The translations under genes were made by a program, and so were the position numbers. Shown piece by piece: positions 10,161 through 18,285 of a DNA stretch of 64,000 nucleotides; the first letter of the stretch is position 1; every line of letters starts with the position of its first letter. The notes below the pieces were generated by a model. It was not told where the DNA came from and did no database searches. It worked only from the letters and a program-made list of their open reading frames with translations. Source of the DNA: Candidatus Sulfotelmatobacter kueseliae (GTDB lineage: Bacteria; Acidobacteriota; Terriglobia; Terriglobales; Acidobacteriaceae); NCBI GenBank assembly GCA_900290255.1, contig OMOD01000141.1:870-64869 (forward strand). The letters are read 5' to 3'.

Positions 10161-10283
10161 GCGTCATTCCGAAGCCCCGCGCTTTCACCAGCGGGGCGAG
10201 GAATCTCGCGTGGAGCCAGTGAGGTTGCGATGCGCACGAGATCCCTCCCTCCGCCTGAAAAACGGCTTCGGTCGGGATGACGC
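10161..10283. repeat. Palindrome-bounded repeat between aceE and aceF
   Basis: Ends GCGTCATTCCGA and TCGGGATGACGC are inverted copies (11 of 12 bases) about 100 bases apart, with an internal short GC palindrome (GCCCCGCGCTTTCACCAGCGGGGC). The element fills almost the whole aceE-aceF gap and ends 29 bases before the aceF start. It resembles non-autonomous palindromic repeats rather than a gene or a T-tailed terminator. Confidence 0.7.
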
Positions 10284-10312
10284 CTCAAGCGCAAAATGCG
10301 GGTCGCAGAGGA

Positions 10313-12082
10313 ATGACTCAATTGATTGAATTCAAACTTCCCGAGCTGGGAGAGAACATCGAACAAGGCGACTTGGTGCGCCTGATGATCGCTCCGGGCA
10401 AAACGGTCAGCCCCGGTCAGTCGGTCATGGAGATTGAAACCGACAAGGCTGTCGTCGAAGTGCCTTCGTCGGTGAGCGGAACCGTGCAGGAGATTCGCGT
10501 CAAGGAAGGTGAAAAGATCAAAGTCGGGCAAGTGATCTTCACCGTGGATGGAGCCGACGCAAAAGCTCCCGCCGTTCGCGCCGCCGCGGCGGTCGCTACT
10601 CCAGTTCCGCAAGACCCGCCCCCAATAGCGCTGCCGGGTGCTCCGCGAGTTCCAGCACGGACTCCTGCAGTCGCCGCTCCCGGCACGGCTTCCGAACTCG
10701 CCTCGGGGTCCGGCGAGTTTAGGCTCCCCGAACTTGGTGAAAACATCTCCCAGGGAGATCTCGTCCGGTTGATGATCGCGCCCGGCGCCAAGGTTTCCGA
10801 AGGTCAGCCGGTCATGGAACTGGAGACTGACAAGGCAGTCGTCGAAGTCCCGTCGTCAGTAAGTGGCATCGTCAAGGAAGTGAAAGTCAAAGAAGGCGAG
10901 AAGATCAAAGTCGGCCAGGTCATTTTCACCCTTGAAGGCGGAGTGCCCGCGCAACTCGAACCTTCCCGCGCCCGCACCGCGCCCGTGGAACACGTTTCCG
11001 GACAGCATGGAGCGCGCCTGGCTTTTCAGGCTGCGATTCGCGCCGAGGGCAAAACCGAAGAACAGGCGTTGCCCCCCGACCAACCGCTGCCCGCGCCGCT
11101 GGTCTTCAGCATGCCCGTGCAACTGGGCAAAGTCGCGGGCACCGAACAGCGCCAGCCGATTCCCGCGGCACCGCATGTGCGGCGGCTGGCTCGCGAAGTC
11201 GGCGTGGACATCTATGAGGTAAAAGGTACAGGCCCTGGCGGCCGCATCAGCGAAGACGACGTCAAGGCCTATGCCAAGTCCCTGCTGCAGGCCGCGTCAG
11301 CCGCGGCGCAAGCTCCGCCGCGAGCCACTCGCTTGGCCGCGCCTCCGCTTCCCGATTTCGCCAAATGGGGCAAAATCGAGCGCGTTTCCATTCGCGGCGT
11401 GCGCCGCAAAACAGCCGAGCACCTGGCCGAATCCTGGAACACGATCCCCCATGTCACGCAGCACGACCGCGCCGACATCACTGAACTTGAGCAACTGCGC
11501 GCCCGCTTCGCTCCCAAGGCCGAAGAAGCCGGCGGCAAAATGACCGTCACCGCGATCGCACTGAAAGTCTGCGCCGCGGCGCTGAAAGTTTTCCCGCAGT
11601 TCAACGCCAGCATCGACATCGAGAAGGAAGAAATCGTCTACAAGCAATACATCCACATCGGCGTGGCCGCTGATACGGACCGCGGCCTGCTCGTTCCCGT
11701 CATCCGCGACGTGGACAAGAAAAACATTGTGGAGCTCGCAGTCGAGTTGTCGCAGCTTTCGAAAAAGGCGCGGGAGAAGAAACTCACGCCCGCCGAAATG
11801 GAAGGCGGCACATTTACCATCACGAATCTGGGCGGCATTGGCGGCATCGGCTTTACGCCCATTGTGAATTATCCCGAAGTCGCGATCCTGGGCATCTCGC
11901 GGTCGCGCATGGAGCCGGAGTGGGTGCAACACAAAGGCGGCGGGAAGTTCGAGCCGCGGCTGATTCTGCCGCTCTCGCTTTCCTACGACCATCGGTTGAT
12001 TGACGGCGCCGACGCCGCTCGCTTCCTGCGCTGGATCGCCGAAGCGTTCGAGCAGCCGTTCTTGCTGTCGGTGCAGGGATAA
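10313..12082 (+). CDS. aceF: Dihydrolipoamide acetyltransferase (pyruvate dehydrogenase E2), two lipoyl domains
   Basis: Core E2 of the pyruvate dehydrogenase complex, transferring acetyl groups to CoA. Domains in order: lipoyl 1 (about 1-75, lysine in ETDKAVVEV), Ala/Pro linker, lipoyl 2 (about 135-215, same motif), linker, peripheral-subunit-binding domain APHVRRLAREVGVDIYEVKGTGPGGRI (about 285-320), and the catalytic acyltransferase domain with active-site SYDHRLIDGADAARFLR near the end. The track start at 10277 adds repeat-derived residues; ATG 10313 follows CAGAGGA and gives MTQLIEFKLPELGENIEQGD, the family N-terminus. The two lipoyl domains are strikingly similar, suggesting recent internal duplication. 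Confidence 0.97.
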   Translation: MTQLIEFKLPELGENIEQGDLVRLMIAPGKTVSPGQSVMEIETDKAVVEVPSSVSGTVQEIRVKEGEKIKVGQVIFTVDGADAKAPAVRAAAAVATPVPQDPPPIALPGAPRVPARTPAVAAPGTASELASGSGEFRLPELGENISQGDLVRLMIAPGAKVSEGQPVMELETDKAVVEVPSSVSGIVKEVKVKEGEKIKVGQVIFTLEGGVPAQLEPSRARTAPVEHVSGQHGARLAFQAAIRAEGKTEEQALPPDQPLPAPLVFSMPVQLGKVAGTEQRQPIPAAPHVRRLAREVGVDIYEVKGTGPGGRISEDDVKAYAKSLLQAASAAAQAPPRATRLAAPPLPDFAKWGKIERVSIRGVRRKTAEHLAESWNTIPHVTQHDRADITELEQLRARFAPKAEEAGGKMTVTAIALKVCAAALKVFPQFNASIDIEKEEIVYKQYIHIGVAADTDRGLLVPVIRDVDKKNIVELAVELSQLSKKAREKKLTPAEMEGGTFTITNLGGIGGIGFTPIVNYPEVAILGISRSRMEPEWVQHKGGGKFEPRLILPLSLSYDHRLIDGADAARFLRWIAEAFEQPFLLSVQG

Positions 12083-12104
12083 GGAAAGTTTCAAAGTTTC
12101 TCAG

Positions 12105-12274
12105 GTTTCAAGGTTTCAACGTTTCGGGGCTTTGGGGTCGTAAATTCTTTGAGCCTCGTGTTTGGGTCGTCATCCTGAGCGAAGCGAAGGATCTATGCAC
12201 TTTGCCTGCACCGCCCGAGCTGCATTCACCAGCAGTTTTAACTTTGCAACCATGAAACTCTGAAACCTTGAAAC
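12105..12274. repeat. MITE-like inverted repeat between aceF and lpdA
   Basis: A 14-base core GTTTCAAGGTTTCA at 12105-12118 is perfectly inverted at 12261-12274, and further GTTTC heptads flank the left arm. The interior holds CATCCTGAGCGAAGCGAAGGAT, the window's recurrent palindrome half. The element fills the gap between aceF and lpdA and stops 12 bases before the lpdA ATG. No coding capacity is seen. Confidence 0.72.
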
Positions 12275-12286
12275 TTTTTCTCACAC

Positions 12287-13726
12287 ATGCCTGACTCCCA
12301 ATCGCTACACATCGCTGTCGTCGGCGCCGGTCCAGGAGGCTACGCCGCTGCTTTTCTCGCTGCCGATCTCGGCATGACCGTCACCCTCATTGATCCTGAA
12401 CTGAATCCCGGCGGAGTCTGCCTTCACCGCGGCTGCATTCCGTCGAAGGCACTGCTGCACGTGGCCAAGTTGCTCGAAGAATCCGCGCAGGCCAAGAACT
12501 GGGGCATTGACTTCGCCTCGCCGAAGATTGATCTGGCGCGTTTGCGCTCGTGGAAAGAGAGTGTGGTGAAAAAGCTCACGGGCGGGCTCGGCGTTCTCTC
12601 CAAACAACGCAAGGTGAACTACGTCCAGGGCCGCGCCGCTTTTGAAGATTCCACCAGGCTGCGCATCACGAAATCCGACGGATCAGAAGAAAGACTGGCC
12701 TTCGACCGCGTCATTATTGCGACAGGCTCGCGCCCCGCGATCATCCCATCTCTCAAGCTCGATACGCCGCGCATGATGGATTCCACCGGAGCACTGAATC
12801 TCGAAGACATCCCCGGCACCCTGCTCGTGGTCGGTGGCGGATACATCGGCCTGGAGCTTGGCTCCGTCTACGCCGCCTTGGGCACACGCGTCACCGTGGT
12901 CGAGATGCTGCCCGGCCTGCTTCCTGGCGCCGATCGCGACCTCGTCCTTCCGCTGCACAAGCGTCTGGAAAAAATGTTCGACGGAATCCTGCTCAACACC
13001 ACCGTTGCTTCTCTCAAAGACGAAGGCAGCGGCATCCGCGCCACCTTCGAAGGACCCGAGGTCGGGGTTGCCGAAGCCAACCCGCGCGAGAAAGTCTTCG
13101 ATCGCGTGCTCGTTTCGGTAGGCCGCAAGCCGAATTCGGAAATTCCGGGCCTCGAAAAGACGCGCGTGCAAGTCGGCCCGCGCGGTTTTATTCAGGTCAA
13201 CAAGCAGCTTCAAACCGAAGATCCTTCCATCTACGCCATCGGCGACGTTGTCGGCGAGCCCATGCTCGCGCATAAGGCCTCGCATGAAGGCCGCGTCGCC
13301 GTCGAAGCCATTGCCGGACAAAAAGTGGCCTTCGAGCCGAACGCTATTCCCGCCGTCGTCTTTACCGACCCCGAAGTCGCGTGGTGCGGCTTGACGGAAA
13401 CTCAGGCGCAGAACGAAAACCGCGAGATCAAGGTTGCCAGGTTTCCCTGGGCTGCGTCGGGCCGCGCCATCACGATCGATCGCCCCGAGGGTATGACCAA
13501 GCTCCTCTTCGATCCGCAGACGGAGCGCTTGCTGGGCATGGGCATCGTTGGCGCGGGCGCGGGCGAGCTGATCGCCGAAGGGGTGCTCGCCATCGAAATG
13601 GCAGCTCTGGCCAAAGACGTGGCGCTGACCATTCATCCGCATCCCACGCTCTCGGAGACGATCATGGAATCGGCCGAGGTTTTCTTTGGCACCAGTACGC
13701 ACATCTACCGGCCCAAGCGCGCATAG
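12287..13726 (+). CDS. lpdA: Dihydrolipoamide dehydrogenase (E3)
   Basis: FAD flavoprotein that reoxidises dihydrolipoamide and reduces NAD+. Seen: FAD-binding [13 protein letters not shown] at the N-terminus, redox disulfide in [19 protein letters not shown]-binding [20 protein letters not shown]-binding [21 protein letters not shown], and the C-terminal dimerisation domain with the catalytic His-Glu dyad in [14 protein letters not shown]. Length 479 is typical. It completes the pyruvate dehydrogenase operon, although the same E3 may serve other 2-oxoacid complexes. There is no strong Shine-Dalgarno before ATG 12287, which directly follows the inverted repeat; translation initiation may be weak or leader-dependent. 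Confidence 0.96.
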   Translation: MPDSQSLHIAVVGAGPGGYAAAFLAADLGMTVTLIDPELNPGGVCLHRGCIPSKALLHVAKLLEESAQAKNWGIDFASPKIDLARLRSWKESVVKKLTGGLGVLSKQRKVNYVQGRAAFEDSTRLRITKSDGSEERLAFDRVIIATGSRPAIIPSLKLDTPRMMDSTGALNLEDIPGTLLVVGGGYIGLELGSVYAALGTRVTVVEMLPGLLPGADRDLVLPLHKRLEKMFDGILLNTTVASLKDEGSGIRATFEGPEVGVAEANPREKVFDRVLVSVGRKPNSEIPGLEKTRVQVGPRGFIQVNKQLQTEDPSIYAIGDVVGEPMLAHKASHEGRVAVEAIAGQKVAFEPNAIPAVVFTDPEVAWCGLTETQAQNENREIKVARFPWAASGRAITIDRPEGMTKLLFDPQTERLLGMGIVGAGAGELIAEGVLAIEMAALAKDVALTIHPHPTLSETIMESAEVFFGTSTHIYRPKRA

Positions 13727-13741
13727 CGGCAGGAGACGATC

Positions 13742-15661
13742 ATGCTCTCTTCCATCAACAATTCTGTCATCCTGAGCGGAGTTTGCGTCCGCGAAGAGCG
13801 GACGCAAACGCAGTCGAAGGACCCCGTGTCCCCCTCGACCACCAGCGGCCTCCATAGGAATCTGCGCCAATACGGGGAAAGCCCCCTCCAAAGCGCTCTC
13901 GTTCTTCTCGCTGGAATATTCTTTCTTGCCTTTTGCCTCCGTTCCCCAGCCCAGACGCCGCTCAGCCAGGTTCTGCAACCTTCCTCGACGGCAAGCATCC
14001 CTAGCGCTCCCCTCGATCCTCTCGGGCGCGGCACGCCGTCAGGCGCTGTTCTCGGATTTCTGCAGGCCGCGCAGTCCGGCAACAACGCGATTGCCGCGCA
14101 ATATCTGCAGATGAGCGCCGCGCATCGCCAGTCGGAAGGCGAACCGATGGCAATGCAGCTCAAATTTGTCATGGACCACAGCACCTTCACCGGGCGAGTG
14201 GGCAACTTCACCCAGCCCGAAGGAACTCCACAGGAAGGCGTTCCCCCGGGCCGGCAGAAGCTCGGCACGATGTCATCCGGCGATGTTGAGGTCGATCTCG
14301 ACCTGGTGCGCGTATCCGATCCCAACGCGGGCAAGATCTGGCTGATTTCTTCCGACACGCTGGCGCAGGTCCCCGAACTCTACGATCAGGTGCAGGCGCG
14401 CCAAGTGGAGAGCAAGCTCCCCAGCGTCGTGGTCAAGCACCAGTTAGCGGGAATGCCGGTGTGGCAGTGGCTGGTGCTGTTGCTCGCCCTCCCGTTGGCT
14501 GCGGCCGTCGGCTGGCTGATCCTGGCCCTGCTTGAGATTCCCCTGCGCTGGTGGGCGCGGCGGCGCGGCCAGATGGAACTCGCCAGTTGGCGCTCGGTCT
14601 CGGGTCCGGCGTGGCTGCTCGCCGGGACTCTTGCCCATCAAGCTTTCGCCCGCTACCTGGGCATGCCGCTGCTGGATCGTCACTATTATTTTCAAGCAAC
14701 TTCGATCGCACTCATCATCAGCGTCACCTGGATTTGCTGGCGCGTCGTGCGCTGGTCGCTAGGCCGCGTGCGCAATCGCGCCCTGGCCCGCGGGCACGCC
14801 GGCACCGGATCGCTCATGCTGCTGGGCGAGCGCATCGTCAAAGCGGTGATTTTTCTGGTAGGCCTGTTTGCCGTGCTCGGCAGCCTGGGCTTCAATATGA
14901 GCACCGCGCTCGCCGGCCTGGGCATTGGCGGGCTGGCCATCGGCTTCGGCGCCCAGAAGACGATTGAGAATCTGTTCGGCGGCGTTTCTGTTCTCGGCGA
15001 CGAAGTCATCCGCGTCGGAGACTATTGCCGCTTCGGCGATCGCACTGGCACAGTCGAAGATATCGGCCTGCGCTCCACCCGCATCCGCACCGATGAGCGA
15101 ACCCTGGTCGCCATTCCCAACGGCACCGTCGCCAGCATTAACGTCGAAAACTTCAGCCGCCGCGACAAGATTCTCTTCAAAACCAATCTCGGCGTGCGCA
15201 GCGAGACCTCGGCTGATCATTTGCGCTTCGTTCTGTCGGAGGTGCGGCGCCTGCTGTACAGCCATCCCAAGGTCGAGACGGGCAGCGTTCGCGTGCGCCT
15301 CACTGACATCGCAGGCAGTTCCCTCAGCGTAGAGGTGTTCTGCTATATCCTGACGCGCGACTTCAACGAGTTCGCGGCCATCCGTGAAGACCTGCTGCTG
15401 CGCATGATGGAGATCGTGGAGCAGTCCGGCAGCGGGCTGGCTCTTCCTTCGCAGACTCTTTATCTCAGTCGCGACTCGGGACTGGAAAAAGAAAAAGCCG
15501 ATGCCGCCGTCCAGAAAGTCGCGGAATTGCGCGACGGAAAACAGTTGCCGTTTCCGGACTTTCATGAGAAAGACATCTCTTCGTTCAAAGGATCGATCGA
15601 GTATCCGCCGGCAGATTCGGCGGTGCGGAAGAAGGCGGGCGAGTCCGGCAAGATCAGTTAG
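13742..15661 (+). CDS. MscS-family mechanosensitive channel-like protein with repeat-derived N-terminus
   Basis: Predicted inner-membrane small-conductance mechanosensitive channel. Seen: hydrophobic/signal-like segment SALVLLAGIFFLAFCLRSPAQ at about 46-70, a periplasmic-type region to about residue 235, several helices, then the MscS pore helix and beta domain GLGIGGLAIGFGAQKTIENLFGG (quoted in part), RVGDYCRFGDRTGTVEDIG and VAIPNGTVASINVENFSRR. ATG 13742 follows GGCAGGAGA at good spacing, so the first ~28 residues are encoded by a palindromic repeat (13765-13822). GTG 13826 is an alternative start that would exclude it. The gene starts 15 bases after the lpdA stop and may be read from the pdh operon. 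Confidence 0.88.
   Translation: MLSSINNSVILSGVCVREERTQTQSKDPVSPSTTSGLHRNLRQYGESPLQSALVLLAGIFFLAFCLRSPAQTPLSQVLQPSSTASIPSAPLDPLGRGTPSGAVLGFLQAAQSGNNAIAAQYLQMSAAHRQSEGEPMAMQLKFVMDHSTFTGRVGNFTQPEGTPQEGVPPGRQKLGTMSSGDVEVDLDLVRVSDPNAGKIWLISSDTLAQVPELYDQVQARQVESKLPSVVVKHQLAGMPVWQWLVLLLALPLAAAVGWLILALLEIPLRWWARRRGQMELASWRSVSGPAWLLAGTLAHQAFARYLGMPLLDRHYYFQATSIALIISVTWICWRVVRWSLGRVRNRALARGHAGTGSLMLLGERIVKAVIFLVGLFAVLGSLGFNMSTALAGLGIGGLAIGFGAQKTIENLFGGVSVLGDEVIRVGDYCRFGDRTGTVEDIGLRSTRIRTDERTLVAIPNGTVASINVENFSRRDKILFKTNLGVRSETSADHLRFVLSEVRRLLYSHPKVETGSVRVRLTDIAGSSLSVEVFCYILTRDFNEFAAIREDLLLRMMEIVEQSGSGLALPSQTLYLSRDSGLEKEKADAAVQKVAELRDGKQLPFPDFHEKDISSFKGSIEYPPADSAVRKKAGESGKIS
13765..13822. repeat. Palindromic repeat inside the 5' coding region of the MscS gene
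   Basis: Begins TGTCATCCTGAGCGGA and ends with GTCGAAGGACC, the same flanks as the repeat at 37192-37310. The centre is a perfect 12-bp stem GTTTGCGTCCGC / GCGGACGCAAAC with loop GAAGA. It is read in frame by the MscS-like gene (translation NSVILSGVCVREERTQTQSK). Confidence 0.8.
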
Positions 15662-15693
15662 GCGCGGGGAAAATCAGCAACGTACCCGGCCGA

Positions 15694-17373
15694 TCACTTC
15701 GCCGCTGAGCCGTCACCTGCGTGTCTAGAGCCGAATTTTTCCCCAAAGAAGTCGCCGTTGTTCCAGGTCGGCGCGGCATCCTGCTGCGCAATGTCATACC
15801 CGACGAGGAAGTTGACTCCTGCCGCTCTGGCTCCCGAGGCGTAGTCGAGCACTTGATCCATGTTGTCGAGCGGGGTGTGATATTTCGTCACCATCCATTC
15901 CTTCTGCACTTTGAGTCCGTCGATTTTAGGATCGACGCTTTTTATCCCGTCTCCGACTTCGACCGCGGGAACGCCCTGCTGCACGAAGGAATACTGGTCG
16001 CTGCGAATGAAAAAATTCTCTTCCGGCATGGGATCAGGTGTGAGGGAATAGCCGATCTGCTTCGCGGCCGATTGCACCTGCTGTTCGAGACTGGAGTGCT
16101 CGATGCCGAGCACGATCAAGTCCTTCATGTCGTAGTACAGACCGGGCGCACCGTCGATGTTGATGTCCGCAGCAATCGCGCTTCGCGGGACGGTGGGAAA
16201 GTGCGCGAAGTAATCGGAACCGAGCAGGCCCATCTCTTCACCGGTTACAAAGACAAACAGGATGGAGCGGCGAGGAACCTTGGGCAGGCTGGCAAAGGCA
16301 CGCGCGATTTCGAGCAGGCTCGCAACTCCGCTGGCATTGTCGAGAGCGCCGTGGCAAACGTTATCGCCATTCTTCGGCGGGCAGATTCCCAGATGATCGA
16401 CGTGCGCGGTGTAGACCACATACTGGTTGCGCAGCACCGGATCGGAGCCGGGGACCTCGCCGATGATGTTGGGGCTGTCGGCCGAGGTATGCGAACTGAT
16501 CGTATGGATGCGGGCGGTGACGGGCAGAGCGAGCGATTGCGGCTGGCTGGCCCGGGCCGTATCGAAGACTTGGTCCAGAGTTTTGCCGGCTCCGGCGAAC
16601 AGCTTCTCAGCTCCCGATTGATTGAGCTCTACCCAGCAGCGCAGGCCCGGAAATCCGTTGTGCGGGCCGCCATCCTTCTGCAGCCATTCCATGTTTCCCA
16701 TCTGGACCTGCGGCATATTCCAGTCCCACGGATTGCGCTTCTGATCTTCCGGCGTCAGCAGGTCGATGAACCCAACCGCCCCGTGCGCTACCGCGTTCTT
16801 TGCCTTTACGGCGTAGTCGGAATAGTACGCTCGCACCGTGGAAGGAAACTTTGCCGGTGCATTGCCCAGCACGGCCACGATCTTGCCCTTCACGTCGGCG
16901 CTGGCGTAGTCGTCGTAATTGTGTTCCGGCGCGGTTACGCCGAATCCTACGAACACGACCGGAGCCTCAACGCTGCTGTCGGTCCGGTTCAGGTCGCCGT
17001 AGAGCACGTAATCCTTCAGGGAAACCAGAGTTTGCTCGCCGCTCTTGGTGATCAGCACCAGGGAACTCTTGCCGTCGTCAACTACCGACTTGCGCAGCGG
17101 CACCGTTTGATACCAGGTTCCGTTCACGCCGGCAGGATGCAGGCCTGCGGCCTCGAGTTGCGTTGCCACGTATCGGGCCGCGATCTCGTAGCTTGTTGTG
17201 CCCGTGCCTCGACCCTGTAGGAGCGAGTCCGACAGAAAACGCATGTGGGCACGAATAGCATCGGGGCGGATCGCATTCATAGCTGCCTGCTCGGGCGCAG
17301 ACGGCGATCCTTGTGCGAAAGCGCAGGCACAAAGGCAAAGTATGAGCGACGACCTTAGAAGGCAGAGTTTCAC
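15694..17373 (-). CDS. Secreted M28-family zinc aminopeptidase
   Basis: Exported metallopeptidase of the M28 (aminopeptidase Y/S-like) family. Seen: signal peptide LCLLRSSLILCLCACAFAQ, a PA (protease-associated) insert in the first half (VVFVGFGVTAPEHNYDDYASADVKGKIV quoted in part), then the dinuclear zinc site: HVDHLG, GALDNASGVA, FVTGEEMGLLGS (catalytic Glu-Glu) and NIDGAPG. Length 559 is usual. The track start at 17403 is replaced by GTG 17373, which lies 7 bases after AAGGAG and opens directly into the signal peptide. Function is inferred as peptide or protein scavenging; specificity is not readable. It is convergent with the MscS-like gene. Confidence 0.88.
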   Translation of the reverse strand: MKLCLLRSSLILCLCACAFAQGSPSAPEQAAMNAIRPDAIRAHMRFLSDSLLQGRGTGTTSYEIAARYVATQLEAAGLHPAGVNGTWYQTVPLRKSVVDDGKSSLVLITKSGEQTLVSLKDYVLYGDLNRTDSSVEAPVVFVGFGVTAPEHNYDDYASADVKGKIVAVLGNAPAKFPSTVRAYYSDYAVKAKNAVAHGAVGFIDLLTPEDQKRNPWDWNMPQVQMGNMEWLQKDGGPHNGFPGLRCWVELNQSGAEKLFAGAGKTLDQVFDTARASQPQSLALPVTARIHTISSHTSADSPNIIGEVPGSDPVLRNQYVVYTAHVDHLGICPPKNGDNVCHGALDNASGVASLLEIARAFASLPKVPRRSILFVFVTGEEMGLLGSDYFAHFPTVPRSAIAADINIDGAPGLYYDMKDLIVLGIEHSSLEQQVQSAAKQIGYSLTPDPMPEENFFIRSDQYSFVQQGVPAVEVGDGIKSVDPKIDGLKVQKEWMVTKYHTPLDNMDQVLDYASGARAAGVNFLVGYDIAQQDAAPTWNNGDFFGEKFGSRHAGDGSAAK

Positions 17374-17490
17374 CGGAATCTCCTTTTGCTTCAAAAACGG
17401 CACTGATCATACACCCATCTCGGCGTTCGCCGACGACGTCTGTCAACTCCGGATGATGGGCGCTAGGCTCAATCCTTCGCACTCAGACGA

Positions 17491-18135
17491 CTACACTGTC
17501 TGTTCCAAATGTCGAGCCTCCCACCGGTGGCTGAGCCAGTTCAAAAGTAAATGCGTCGGAAAATAAACACACAGTGGCACTACGACCAAATAGCCCGCCA
17601 GATATGCCCATCCCGGCATGGCATGCTGCTGGTGGAAGAACAGGCCGCGAGCCCAGTTCACGTCCATCTCTGGCCGCCAGAAATAATTGATGGGCACCAC
17701 AATCCACGCCGTCAGGGTCTGCAATTTCCATCCCCGCCGGTCGTAGCCCAGCCGCCAGATCGCCCAAACGAGCATTGGCGGCGTGGCTACATGAAACAGG
17801 CTCAGGAGACGAACGAACAGCCGCAGCCCCGGATCAAACATATACTCCGTGCCTCCGACGATGTGACGACCGGTCGCCAGAGCCCCGGCAAGGTCCACAA
17901 CATAGAGCGACTGGAACAGCAGCAGCCCGCAGGCCACCCAGGAAAAAATCAGCGGACTCTCCAGCCATAAACCGATTCCGATCAGCACGTTCCCGATGTC
18001 GCAAAAGAACAGAAAGTTCTGCGGCCCGTATTGCCGCCAATACACCGGCGCCCAGACGATCAGCCAGACCGTCCACGCAATCTTGAGCCACCGCGGCACC
18101 CGCGACCTCATGGCCTGCCATTGTATGCCGCCCAT
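17491..18135 (-). CDS. Conserved hypothetical multi-pass membrane protein
   Basis: I do not recognise a named family. The 214-residue protein has about six hydrophobic segments (for example WLKIAWTVWLIVWAPVYW, FLFFCDIGNVLIGIGLWL, FSWVACGLLLFQSLYVVDL, LAGYLVVVPLCVYF). Between them are aromatic- and histidine-rich loops (HHQQ-type FFHQQHAM, NYFWRPEMDVNWARG). Such His/Trp loops occur in membrane enzymes and carotenoid-type proteins but no catalytic motif can be assigned. Start at ATG 18135 follows a weak GAGGA; ATG 18111 is also possible. It stands alone between divergent and convergent neighbours. Confidence 0.72.
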   Translation of the reverse strand: MGGIQWQAMRSRVPRWLKIAWTVWLIVWAPVYWRQYGPQNFLFFCDIGNVLIGIGLWLESPLIFSWVACGLLLFQSLYVVDLAGALATGRHIVGGTEYMFDPGLRLFVRLLSLFHVATPPMLVWAIWRLGYDRRGWKLQTLTAWIVVPINYFWRPEMDVNWARGLFFHQQHAMPGWAYLAGYLVVVPLCVYFPTHLLLNWLSHRWEARHLEQTV

Positions 18136-18285
18136 TCATTCCTCAGCGATCTCCGCGTGCTCGGCGCCTGGGCTGCATCTGGCCCCCGGGTTTCCTCGCC
18201 CGGAAGAAACCCCACGAAAGCACCTGATCCCGGATTACTAGCGTAACTTGATGCCCCTTACGCCTGTACCTAGGATGAGATCGGT

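Noticed and set aside
12105-12274. Possible CRISPR-like repeat run (GTTTC heptads)
   Set aside because: The units are short, irregular and without unique spacers; it is an inverted-repeat element, not an array. No cas genes are present.
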